Below are positions 1 through 42,300 of a stretch of DNA of 64,000 nt, in pieces (position 1 is the first letter of the stretch; the number at the start of each line of letters is the position of its first letter). The stretch is from Hepsetus odoe (lineage: Eukaryota > Chordata > Actinopteri > Characiformes > Hepsetidae): assembly GCA_017165825.1 (NCBI GenBank), contig CM029387.1, positions 8,172,183-8,236,182 of the forward strand, given 5' to 3'. A program made the position numbers and the translations under genes. The notes below the pieces were generated by a model. It saw only the letters and a list, made by a program, of their open reading frames with translations. It was not told where the DNA came from and made no database searches.

Positions 1-356
1 TGCCTAGGACCTTCACTACTCGCGTGCTTAGTGCTTTCGTCTTATTGATGGTTATTCTCCCCATTTGTATTATCCAATCTCAGTGTAGGTTGTAAATCTG
101 AGAGATTAGGATATCGAATGTCCAAGAAAACAGAATCCAAAATAAGCCTGCCTGCTGTTTATCTTTTAAAATTAAATTCATTCCTCATATAATTGAATTA
201 CTTTGGATTTCTCCAGTGTATTTTGTGATCTGACAATTTTGTAAACATTTATTACCCATCTCGATTAAATGAGGTATATTTATTTATTCATACCACATGG
301 CCTACAGCAAAAAAAAAAAAAAAACTAAAAAAAAAAACAGAAGCTCTTTTATTCAG

Positions 357-627
357 TGGGAAGAGAAGTTCGGTGTTTGTTCACCTCAAAAGAAACTTGA
401 GTTCAGTGACTGTCACTCTCACAGAGGGGACTGCCTGTTGAGGTTGTATGCAAGGAAATTTGAAGAGTGGATGAATACTGACAAAGTACCAGAGGTACCA
501 TCACTTGCCTGATGGAGGAATAAATTGACAATGAAAATGATTGAGAAGTTATGAATCACCAGAGAAGATTTTGTTAAAAATTTTTCCCCCCTGCAGTATA
601 TACTTCTTGTAATGTTATAAAAATAAA
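357..627 (+). CDS. Possible 3'-terminal exon of an unidentified gene
   Basis: After a pyrimidine-containing acceptor (ctcttttattcag, ending at 356), an open frame starting TGG GAA GAG AAG runs to TGA at 510-512. AATAAA signals follow at 519-524 and 622-627. The encoded tail is about 51 residues, charged, with KFEEWMNTDKVPEVPSLA at its C-terminus. The open frame extends upstream of the acceptor to an ATG at 297, but that stretch is a lysine-coding A-run and looks non-coding. The gene would lie head-to-tail upstream of homer3, with its other exons outside the window. I do not recognise the protein. The splice acceptor, in-frame stop and polyadenylation signals together make a real last exon more likely than chance, but a spurious open frame is possible. 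Confidence 0.4.
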
Positions 628-1225
628 TGTTGCTTTATTTCATGCAGATGACTGGCTCATTTATTTATTTTTTTATTCATGTGTTTTAACAATGTCAAGG
701 AAATAGGTGCCTTGGATGGTAAGTAATACAGTGCTGCAGTCCTGTAAATGTGATGTGGTGTTAATATTTCCCACTTATTTTATATTTAAATCTTAAATGC
801 TGTGATTTTTGTGGATTTTTTTGCTTGCCAGGTTGAGCTCAGGAGGCACAGAATTAAAGCTGTAATGATGAGAGGTTAGTGTGCTCACTATTTCCATTAA
901 CTCACTGGGCCAAATTCTTACTTGTTTTTTTGTTTTCGATTTTAGGATTTTTTTTTTTAATGGAGTCTAGTCTAAATTAGTTCAGAACATTTTTGATTAA
1001 ACCGAATTCAGCCTGAGCTACAGCCAAGTCCGAGCACAGGATCGGCACTGAATGTTTAGCCTGCGTTTGGCCTGAGCCTGTGATTTGGATCTGATCTCGT
1101 TATACTGACTCCAGCAGGCTAATCAATAGTCTGTGGACAGGTCTGGGCGTTTGAAGCTCGTCTCATTAGCACCTCCTCAGTGCCTTTATGTCTCGATGAG
1201 CAGCGAGTGGATCTACAGAGGGAGG
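628..1225. other. Intergenic stretch upstream of homer3
   Basis: AT-rich sequence with several T-runs. I see no exon, repeat family or RNA gene. Base composition shifts to GC-rich at about 1200, where the homer3 promoter begins. Confidence 0.5.
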
Positions 1226-1229
1226 GAAA

Positions 1230-1243
1230 CACTAGAGGGCAGG
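1230..1243 (+). promoter_or_regulatory. CTCF-like motif, homer3 promoter, upstream copy
   Basis: CACTAGAGGGCAGG matches the CTCF core (CCASYAGRKGGCRS) except at the first C, in + orientation. It lies about 50 bp upstream of a stronger + strand motif. Binding is inferred from sequence alone. Confidence 0.5.
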
Positions 1244-1269
1244 AAGCGCCTTGGCGTTGATCCCTGGCT

Positions 1270-1775
1270 GCAGCACTTCTGACCAGCAGGGGGCGCGCGA
1301 GCGCCTTTAAAAGGCGGGGACGGAGCCGCGGCGGGGAGTCCGGAGAGAGAGAGAGAGAGCGAGAGCGCGCGAGAGAGAGAGTGCGGGAAGAGTCCGTGCG
1401 GAGTGCGGGGCAGAGAGAGGGGGGAGCGTTTCACCCCGCGGGGAGTCTCGGCACAGCCCCCGGGGAGGAGTAGAGTGGGTGCGTCCCGAGGGAACAGAAG
1501 TGCAAGCAGAGGAAGCGCGGAAAAGTCTGCAGGAGATGCTGAGCGTCCGCTGCAGCTTTAAAACCTGCTTTATGTGGAACTGACTAGTCTACAGACCGGC
1601 TCTAGTCTAAAAACCAGGTACACAGACCGGTTCAAGTCTAAAGACAGGCTCCACAGACCGAGTCCACCTCTCCAGCCAGGCGGGGTAGGGAGAGCTGGGC
1701 TCTGATCTCCTGCAGCTTCACTGTGGTGCTCCCTCTCTAAAGGGGGCAGTTAACTGATCTGGTGTTTTCAGCGAA

Positions 1776-1780
<5 letters not shown>
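1270..1780 (+). promoter_or_regulatory. homer3: homer3 CpG-rich promoter and 5' leader
   Basis: The segment is GC- and CpG-rich against an AT-rich background. It has a TATA-like TTTAAAAG at about 1307 followed by GGCGGGG, then a GA-rich tract (about 1344-1382) and a leader that reaches the coding start at 1776. The transcription start is not defined by sequence; about 1330-1345 is plausible. If the leader is unspliced it carries a 15-codon upstream ORF (ATG 1536, TGA 1581-1583), ending 192 bases before the main ATG, which could dampen translation. Confidence 0.5.
1283..1296 (+). promoter_or_regulatory. Strong CTCF-like motif at the homer3 promoter
   Basis: CCAGCAGGGGGCGC is a textbook CTCF core in + orientation, immediately upstream of a TTTAAAAG element (about 1307-1314) and the GC-rich homer3 leader. 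The + orientation points into homer3. Confidence 0.65.
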
Positions 1781-32399
<30,619 letters not shown>

Positions 32400-34764
32400 A
32401 GCCGAGAGTGATCTTGTGACTGACCTGCAGGAGCTGAGGTGGCTGTTCAGCGCTTGGTTTCAGCTCATTCATGCAGCTCTGGAAAACAATCGGCCTGTCA
32501 TCCTCAAGGCGCCACATTTCAGCACGTAGCGTAGCAATGCTTTTCAAGTAGAGGATGGACAAGGCTAGGATGTGGTAGTTACTAAGAATATTTTGTTTTC
32601 ATTTCATTTTTGTTGCCTTTTTTAGATTTTTCGATCTGCACTCAGTGGCAGTTTCTTTAAACAGATTAGCAATAAAAACAATATCAGTTTAAGCCGGTAT
32701 TAAGTGAGTAATGATTGAGGGAAAGCACTATTTTTGATACAGGGTCTGGAGCATGGATACAGTGGAATTTTGAAGAGCCTGAGTAAATGTAACATTAATT
32801 TGCGTTATATTAAGTCATAAATGTCAGCAAATGCCATTTAAACAATATGGATGGCAGAATAAATCAATATTAGTATTCACTTTTAGAAGCCTTTCTTAAG
32901 TAAATGGCACAAACTAACAAACAACCAATGCAGAATTAAATTACTTTCTGTGGTTGAGCACAAGATAGGCATACTGAATCTGCTAATGTGTTCAGAAGTT
33001 TATGTATTAACGTATAAATAATGAGAGTCATTTTGAGGTGATGTGTGAATGTACAATATGGATGCTGGTTCTTTGCTCAGCAGAGGAGCAGGGCTAGAGC
33101 TGGAAACATGTATACCAAAGACCAGCTCTACTGGAGGCAGCACTGCTCAGTATCAGTTTATTTGGTGAAATGTTATGTTCTGTGTTTATAGATCACACAT
33201 AGTTTAAATAATCACACACAGGTGTAACTACGTAGATGCCTATAATTTCATGTCCCCTTAATATCATTAACATTCAAAAATGTAATACATTTTGCTCATA
33301 ACTTGGTCAATAATGTTATAAAGGTACTAAAATGTATGTGAGTGAAAAAAATAGAAATTAAACATACAAATTCTGGATTGTTAAACAAGATTTAATAAAC
33401 CTGCAAAAAATCATTAATTCATAATAAATCATGAATTGGTATTATTTAAAAAGGGAAAAATTTGAACAAAAGCAGCATTAGATCGTAGGGTTTTGTCAAA
33501 GTCCTTCATTTGAAAGTCTTTCCAACCAGGGGCCAGCTTTTGGCTGTTATTTCCAATGATATAATGCTCCACTGTCTTTGAATATGGAGACTTATAACTA
33601 CAAATTGTCTAACTAACTTTTTAAAAATATTTTAAATACATTTGTAAATAGTTTATAGAGGTTTGCTTGAATAACATTATCAAAAAAAAGCAAGAACGCT
33701 TCTCTAAAAAGTAGAGCTGTTCCAAGCAGTGACTGTAGGGTGGCACTTTCCCACATAAAACAATGTCAAATTGAGCATTAAAAGTTCTTAGACATTTTGC
33801 TTTCCTCAGTGGTTTTATTGCATTTTTGACTTGCCGCAAAATGTATTACTTTTGTTACATAACTGGTTTCTGTGATGCAGGAGAAATTACTAGTTTATAG
33901 AAACATAATAGATTAAAAATTATTTGTTACTGCTCCTTATACGTTAGGACATAACTGAATAGCTAATAAGTAAGATTAATTTTCACTATTCAGGAATGCA
34001 GCTTTGGCCCAGACGGGTAGTTTTTCAGTGACTTGCTTTTGCAGCTAAGTGTAAGGGATTTTATGCCTAAATTATGATGCCATAGGCCTTGTTTAACCAA
34101 GGTTGCATGGTTGCATTATTGATTGTAGTTTTTTTTTTAAACCTACCAAACCAATGCTTTATTATAGTAAATGTAAACTTTGTAATAGTGAACTGGCTTT
34201 AAAATGTGGAGTAAAATGTTCTGTATCAGTGTTAGAGGGCCTGCAGCCAAAACAGACAAGCCTTGAGTGGAAATGCACTGCAAAGTGAAAATGCAGGATT
34301 TGTTCAAATTGACCTGCAACTAAGTTATGTGCCACTATAGTGTCTATATGGGTTAAACTATCCTTTAATGGACAAAGCTACAAGTTGTCAGCAACATATC
34401 AGGACTTTCCTCAGCTTTTTAGATTTTCTGTTGACCAGCATCCTATTTGTTCATGAAAGGCCTTATTTCAGAACAGGCACAGAAGGTGCAAGTGCACATT
34501 TTCATAATGCTGCACTCATTTTCCATATTGTGGCCTGCAATTCATAACCAAGTGGAATTTTGTTGCACTCTTGGAAAACTGTGCACTAAAAATATTGAGC
34601 ATTTAAGTTACACTGCGATATATTCAGTTTTACACTTTTATGCAGTTATGCTACACTAGGCAGTCAATCTGCTCTGGCCTGGTTTGTTAACACCACAAAG
34701 GTCTGTTTCTATGCTGAAATTGTGCACAGTTTCCGTTAATAAAAAAAAAAAAAAAAAAAAAAAA
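32400..34764 (+). other. homer3: homer3 3' UTR and 3' end region
   Basis: This AT-rich stretch after the homer3 stop has candidate poly(A) signals at 32671-32676 (AATAAA) and at 34738-34743 (AATAAA, at the head of a 24-base A run at 34741-34764). If the distal site is used the 3' UTR is about 2.3 kb and ends about 100 bases from the uba52 poly(A) signal. No coding frame or repeat family is recognised inside. Confidence 0.45.
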
Positions 34765-34857
34765 GATGCCAATACTGTTGTGATCTTTAAGTAGAAAAAA
34801 AAAATTTAAATTTTGGTTTGAAATAATGAACTTCCCAAACCGCAAGTTCTTTGAAAC

Positions 34858-34863
34858 TTTTAT
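34858..34863 (-). terminator. uba52: uba52 polyadenylation signal
   Basis: AATAAA on the minus strand, 58 bases downstream of the uba52 stop codon. The short 3' UTR suits a ribosomal protein gene. Confidence 0.8.
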
Positions 34864-34920
34864 TGTTCATTAACATCCCCCATGAATAAACCACTTCTTG
34901 GAGCAAATTAGTGCTACAGT

Positions 34921-35754
<834 letters not shown>

Positions 35755-36380
35755 TCAAAGCACAGGTTAGTGATGTTTTAACAAACAGAGCTAACTTACC
35801 CTACATGTCTCTTCTACACGTTTCATACTTTATAAGCCCAACTACTTCTAGTTACTGAACAAAACCTTGTTTAGCTGGGGGACTGTACGCGGATTTAATT
35901 GTAACTATCACCCACACGCTTAAAAAAAAGCTAAATTTAATATCAAACAATTTACGTAAAAGTAGTGATGTTTCAGCTAATAGCTTCTAAAAAGGAAACG
36001 GGAGGTATTTCACGAAGCGGGTTATTTGAGTTAGTCCAACTTTAGTCTAAATTCCTGCGTTGTCCATCAGGAATGTCCCCAGCTTTTTTATTTGGACAGA
36101 TCTGAAACTTGGGCTGAAGTTGTCTGGCTGAACTGAGAACCCCTGCTTTGTGGAAAAGCCCTCTGGTGTGGTTCGTTAGCACGTTGCTAACACATGGCGA
36201 AATTCTGACGAGTTGAGCGCTCGGATTTCATCTCTACAACACTAACTCACCACGCAGGGCCACAACAAACAGATAAAATGCGTCCCGATATGTTTAACTT
36301 TATCTACACTCACGAACAAGCGAACAAAATCATCTAAAACAAGAACATTTCAGGTGTTTTTTATAGACTGCAGATCTCAC

Positions 36381-36413
36381 CCACCCCGTCGCTGATCGCC
36401 TCGGCGGAAAAAG
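36381..36413 (-). promoter_or_regulatory. uba52: uba52 5'TOP start and non-coding exon 1
   Basis: On the minus strand, CTTTTTCCGCC begins at 36413. This is the C-plus-pyrimidine start (5'TOP) typical of ribosomal protein mRNAs, which places them under mTOR-dependent translation. A donor GTGAGA at 36380 would end a 33-base leader exon that splices to the acceptor at 35742. The start site is inferred from the motif. Confidence 0.6.
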
Positions 36414-36470
36414 ACCGACGGCTTCTTTCCGCTCCAGTGTTGTCCGCTCCGCCGTTAAAGCCGTGCTTGT

Positions 36471-36483
36471 TGCCCCCTGCTGG
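36471..36483 (-). promoter_or_regulatory. CTCF-like motif near the uba52 promoter, minus orientation
   Basis: The minus strand reads CCAGCAGGGGGCA, an almost ideal CTCF core, about 60 bases upstream of the uba52 start. Its orientation is convergent with the + motif at 1283-1296. Confidence 0.6.
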
Positions 36484-37002
36484 ACTGGAGAGAAACAAAC
36501 GCCACCATACTATTAAAAACTAAAGGCGTCCACACACGTCTTTTTTTATTATTTATTGACAGCTATCTCCGCATCTTACTATCAGAAGTACTTATTTAAA
36601 AAACACATTTTTACATGAATAATATTAAATATATTTCGATCCCACTGTTTTTCATATGTTCAGCATCTACACCTACTGTCGCACTAATGTCATAGCAGGA
36701 AATGTATAACAAAAAAACGGATTATACCTGTTTGCAGGAGTTCATTTAGTTTTAATTTAGTTTTTATGTAGAAGGCACTAGATATATAAATATACACACG
36801 AGCGTAAGACAAACATGCTGCATCAACTTTAAACTGCTGATTATTTGTCTGCATAATTATTCTTTTGTTAATTTTTATTATTTGTATAACCACATCGATA
36901 AAACGGTTTCAAGATTTCACTGAACTTGATTTGACCAAAGACCTCTCTATTTAATTTATTTTCTATTTAAAGTGCGGAGAGGGATTTGTTGGACAGGGAA
37001 AT

Positions 37003-37010
37003 AAAAAAAA
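37003..37010 (-). terminator. RNA polymerase III terminator of tRNA-Asn
   Basis: Eight T on the minus strand, 6 bases past the tRNA 3' end, which is the normal Pol III stop. Confidence 0.85.
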
Positions 37011-37016
37011 GAATTC

Positions 37017-37033
37017 CGTCCCTGGGTGGGCTC

Positions 37034-37084
<51 letters not shown>

Positions 37085-37090
37085 AGAGAC
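37017..37090 (-). tRNA. tRNA-Asn (anticodon GTT)
   Basis: Seventy-four bases on the minus strand, starting GTCTCTGTGGCGCAATCGG. The acceptor stem GTCTCTG pairs with CAGGGAC (37024-37018), allowing a G-U pair; the discriminator is G at 37017. The A box is TGGCGCAATCGG and the B box GGTTCGAGCCC. The anticodon loop CTGTTAA places GTT at 37056-37054. No CCA is encoded, as expected in a eukaryote, and there is no intron. A T-run terminator follows. Confidence 0.95.
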
Positions 37091-37147
37091 CTGGGAGCGC
37101 ATGACCACAGGATCGGTTTAATAGTGAAGGACTGCACGGGTAAGCGG

Positions 37148-37162
37148 CCACTAGAGGGCGAC
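37148..37162 (+). promoter_or_regulatory. CTCF-like motif beside tRNA-Asn, plus orientation
   Basis: CCACTAGAGGGCGAC matches the CTCF core with one late mismatch, in + orientation, 58 bases upstream of the tRNA gene. With 36471-36483 it makes a divergent pair. Confidence 0.6.
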
Positions 37163-39200
37163 ATTTCCCGTTATTATAATAACCCCATCAGTAGATCCTC
37201 TGTTTAATATTTCAGTGGAACAATCTACATGTAGATTTAATTTTAGATTTAATTTTACAATTAAAAGGGTTAAAATAAATACTGAACATACAATTAGGTA
37301 AAACTTTCCCTAATTTATTCATTAATACATTTATGTGGCCATTGGTTTTCTATAATTGGTAATGGTTTCTTTCATTAAATAGTTGTTTTTATTTTCTCTT
37401 CATTTTTTTCATTATCTTTTAATGTGTTGCTTTTTTTTGTTCATTTGTAAGGCTGCAGTGTAAGAAAGTTCCTGTAATAGATAATAATAATACTTACTTT
37501 GTATAAAAGCAAGGACATTATTGTTATTATTATTTTTAGGACATTATTAAAATGTCCTACTATTAAAAATATTAGGACATTTTGGTTCTAATGCCATTAA
37601 ACCCTTAAATCCGAGATTTGTTATTGGAGAACGATACAAAGGAAACTGTTTTTTTGTGATTGGGTGAACTTGTCAAAGTAAAGCCTTTGGCCCCTGTCGC
37701 CCTGTTACTCTTCCTTCCAAAACCTTTAACTACTACCTACTCTAAACCAGAAACCCACTCAAGAGCTGCTGTTTCAAAGGTGCTCTGACACAATCATCAC
37801 AATTTGACCTCTTGTCAAAGTTCCTAACATCTTTATGCTCATACCTTTTTTTTCAGCTTCCTTGGATATAATTCTAGCGCAGGATAGAATACCAGCAAGA
37901 GTGAAAGGAGAGGTTTATTGGATAATATTGAGACCAGCTAGACTATACAGGTTAGAGACAGTGGTGGTGACAAAAAGACAGGTGTAAGCTGAAGGTGGTG
38001 AGATTTGCATTGGGAGTGAGAAGGAAGGACATGATTAGGAGGTACACGTTTATAAGAGGAACAGATGAAATTAAAGATTTGATGACTGACTTTGCCAATA
38101 TTAAGCCTTCAGCTTTTTCTCCCTGAAGTCCTTTGTTAACTTGGTGTCACAATTAGTTTGTATGCATTTGGATATAAATTGACAGACGTTTCTGTAGACT
38201 TTGCAAATTAATTCTGCTGCTTCCATTGCAAGTTACATAATCACTAATTTATATGCCATTCAAAAGCCAGTTATGCAAGCTCCACCCGTGACACTCCCTC
38301 CACCACGCTTCACATATGAGCTCATGTATTGGATTATGCGTATATCATTTTTCTTTCACTTTGACCTTCCACTTTGGTAATCTGCTTTATCAGTACATAC
38401 ACTTTCTTCAAGAAATCTCTGTACTTCTTTTTCAAAAGCTTTAACTGAGTTGATGCTTTAATGTTCTAAACTGTCAATATAACAGGATACACCTATAACA
38501 CCTGTCAGCCTATGTTCCAATACTTTTGCTCCCTTTAAAAACTGGGTGCTAAGACACAAAAGGCTCTATGTTCTATGTTATTTAATATATCTAGATGTAA
38601 TTTCAAATTTCATATCTTTTGTTCTCAAATCCCAAATATTGTCTTTTGGAGGGGACTATGTGAAAAATGAACATCTAATAGCATTTTTAAAATTGCAAAT
38701 AGTAGTAAAAGGGCACCCATTCTGTCATATGTCACTATCAGTGAGTATTTTCAGTGTACAGTAAAATGTTAAAATCAACCAAATATCAAACAGACAGTGC
38801 TTACACAATGTGCAATATTGCTTTAGCTTTGTTAAGAGACGATAAAGCTGCAACACTTTAAAATATTAAAATGACATTGTCTTTGTTCAGTTTGTATATT
38901 TTATAATACATTAAAAATAAAACACACACATAGCAACAGGCATAGCAAAGAAGTCATATGTGCAATGAGAAAGATCTTTCACGAAGGCTCTTGAACTATG
39001 TTCCACTCGGTTTAAGTGTTAATGAACACATAAAATGTTCTGCGTATTTGTGTATATTTCTATTGTTGTTTTTAAATTTTTTTCCAGTAATAATCATGTA
39101 CTGGACATACACCCAGCTTTTAAACATCAGTTGCAATGTTATATGGCTGTAAAACATCACACACCAATGTATTGTGCCTAACTTTCCCTAAAACACTGTT
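37163..39200. other. Intergenic region between tRNA-Asn and cers4
   Basis: AT-rich sequence with one LINE fragment (37870-38065). No exon or RNA gene is recognised. The last few hundred bases may hold cers4 3' UTR. Confidence 0.5.
37870..38065 (+). repeat. RTE-like LINE C-terminal fragment
   Basis: Broken frames include ARVKGEVYWIILRPARLYRL then ETVVVTKRQ. This is the same protein region as VYKKVVRPAMLNGLEMV and TKRQ in the relic at 13035-14295. It is a second, more decayed copy of that LINE. Confidence 0.6.
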
Positions 39201-39206
39201 TTTATT
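39201..39206 (-). terminator. cers4: Candidate cers4 polyadenylation signal
   Basis: AATAAA on the minus strand, about 100 bases downstream of the cers4 stop codon. Confidence 0.55.
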
Positions 39207-39306
39207 TACAAAGGAATATTGGCTCTAATGGTAAAAGTAGCTTCAAAGTTTTGTATGAGTGATCTGAAATTAAGTCACACTTAATATATCTCTCTCCTAA
39301 TAGGCA

Positions 39307-42300
39307 CTATCTGGTTTTGGGTATTCTACTGCACACGTTAGCTCTCTGACTGGCCAGGTTATTCAGAACACAGCTAGATGTCATCATAGCCAGTTTGGAA
39401 TCAAGGACAACTTTTCTCTTCTTCCAGGACTTCTGATCCTCTTCCTCCTCTCCTTCTTCAGCCTCCTCCTCTGCCTCACTCTCATCATCACTGCGTTCGT
39501 CCTTGTCCAGCTGCAGACATAGATCAAATGTCAAAATGTTTGAGTCAAGAATCTCTTCTGACATTTTATGGTTGCGCTAAATTTGGTACAAAGCTGTATC
39601 ATACCTTGCCCAGGAAGAGGAATTTGTAGATCATGCGCAGTATAAGCCAGGCCCAGAAGATATGCAGAGCTTGCAGCACTAGCAGCAGAGCATTGAAAAA
39701 ATAGTATCCCATGAAGGGTTCAAACACCTCCATTGACACAATTAAAGTTGTGTAGATTACCCTGAGGAGGAACAAAAATAAAACATTAGTAGTTGTAAGT
39801 AACAAGAAACATCTGGCAAACCTCAAAGTAGTTAACATGTTAAATTGCTAATGAACTTATACCAAACGCAGGTATGGTATGAGTGAGGACTTACTTGCTG
39901 GGAAACACAACTAGACGTGTCACCAGAAACACCACAGCAAAAACCACAAACAGAGAATCACAAGTTTTTTTCCATCTTCCATAGTTAAACATCTTTGCAG
40001 ACTGTTGAGAGAAACAGAAATTAATTTGGCATCTTTATCTTGACTCTCTTAAGTTCAACCTGATAGTGTCAAAGTCTGTAACCCAACAAACAGAAAACAA
40101 GCTTTTTGCAAAAATGAAACTCAGTTTCATGGGCAATTTACAACACTGAATTAGGTGCTAATGAGTGAGTAAATATTCCTACCTCTAGCAGGAAGTCTGA
40201 GGAATCATGGACAAGTATCACCAGAGTGCCAATGCGAATGTAGTTAGCACAGTATGAGAACCCAAGCAGGACTATAGTGGCAATGTGGTGAACAATCTGC
40301 TCTTTAAAATCCTACAATATGGTACAAGTTAGGCATCAGCAGCAGGCAAAGGATGAAATGTAGGCTGTAATTTTATTTGATTATAAGAAAAAATAATGTC
40401 TCATGAATTAACGTCCAACTTTAAAATGCAATTTAAAATAAATAATATTGAAAGACAAAAAATATTTATTGGAATAGGTAGGTTTTGTGATAAAAAACTA
40501 AAGGACATTTTCAAAGCATTGATTCTATAGGCAAAAACTAAACAGTCACTATTTTGAAAATGCTCTACTGTGTATTAGATTCTGTAGGTAGGACATTATG
40601 CAAAATGTTGAGAGCTTACTTTTCTTTTGACATCCACAGACACGCAGAGTAGCAGGGACCAATAAAAGCCTAGTTCAATCATGTAGTACCAATAGTGCAC
40701 TTTCTCAATAGGCTACAAAAAGAGAAAATTTGTAAAAATCCACATATCCGCAATATCTGTTACAGTTTAACAAATTAAGTGCTCTCCACAATTATTGGCA
40801 CCCCTGGTTAAGATGTGTTCTTAAGCTTCTAATACATTATTTTCTTCTAAAAATATAGGCTCAACACAAAAAAGAGAAAAATCCAACCTTTAATTGAAGT
40901 ACATTTATTTATTGGGGAAAAAATCCCACATTAAGAAATACTTTTAAATGAAACCTGTGCCACAATTATTGGCACCTCTAACAATTGCTGTAAAATAAAT
41001 GTAATTGAAGCATTGTTGTTATTTCTAGTTTAGTTTTTAAGAATTTTCAGAGTAAATTGTAACTTTTAATTAGTAATTAATGACGTCCTGTGTCCCTGGG
41101 GTATATATATGACATGACACAGGGTCCTATTGCTCTTAGCCACTCTTCAACATAGGACAAGACAAGAGAACATGACGTTCAGGCAGATGAGTGTCGACCT
41201 TCAGAAGTCAAGTAATGGCTACAAGAGAATAGCTACTGGCCTAAACCAGGATCTACAGTCAAAGGAATAATAAAGAAGTGTTAAACAAAGGGAACAGTGA
41301 CAAACAAGGCTGGATGAGGACCCAAGCCAGTGAGGATGGTAAGAGAATTAAAACATTCTCCAAAGCTCACTTTTACAGAACTGCACCAAAGAGTGGTATC
41401 TTGGGGTAACAACATCTCCATTACAACCTTAAGATGCTATCTCCATGCCAACAAACTGTTTGGGAGACATACAAGGAAAAAGCCTTTTCTCACCTACAAT
41501 CACAAATGTAAACATCTGGAGTTTGCGAAGCGGTACTGGGCTTCAACTTGGGCAGTGTGCTTTAGTCAGATGAGACTAAAATTGAGTTTTTTGGCAAGAA
41601 ATATTCTAAGTGGGTCTACGTGGATGCTGTGGGGCTGTTTCTCTTCCAAAAGCCCTGGGAACCTTGTTTGGGTGCATGGCATCAGGAACTCCTTGAAATG
41701 CCAGGACATTTTATATCAAAATCTCTGTCGGAAAGTTGAAGATGGGTTGTCATTGGGTCTTCCAGCAGGATAATGACTCTAAACATATGACATATGGCAA
41801 AATTTACACAAAAATGGATCAGCAGACACAAAATCAAGCTCCTCCCATGGCAATCTAAGTCCCCAGACCTCAACCCTATTGAAAACCTGTGGAGTGAGAA
41901 GAGTGCATAAGAGAGGACCCAGGACTCTGGATGATCTTGAAAGATTGTGCAAAGAGGAATGGTCAAAAACCCGTTTCTGTATTTTCCAATCTTGTGAAAT
42001 GTTATAGGAGAAGATTAAGTGCTAAAGGGGGAAAGGGGGTTGCATAATATATTAACAGCATGGTGCTAATAATTGTGGCAAAAATGATTTCATGTAAAAA
42101 ATTTATTTCTTAATGTGGGATATTTTCCCCCGAATTAATAAATGTACTTTATTAGAATTTATTAGAAGCCTAAGAATACAGCTTAACTAGGGGTGCCAAT
42201 AATTGTGGAGGACACTGTAAAAGTGTGAGCAATCAGTGAAACACTAGGAAACTATGAAATGTAGTATTAGTAATGGAAAGTAAAAGGTCCTTACAAAAAC

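Noticed and set aside
36986..37207. ORFs spanning tRNA-Asn on both strands
   Set aside because: They are shadows of the tRNA gene.
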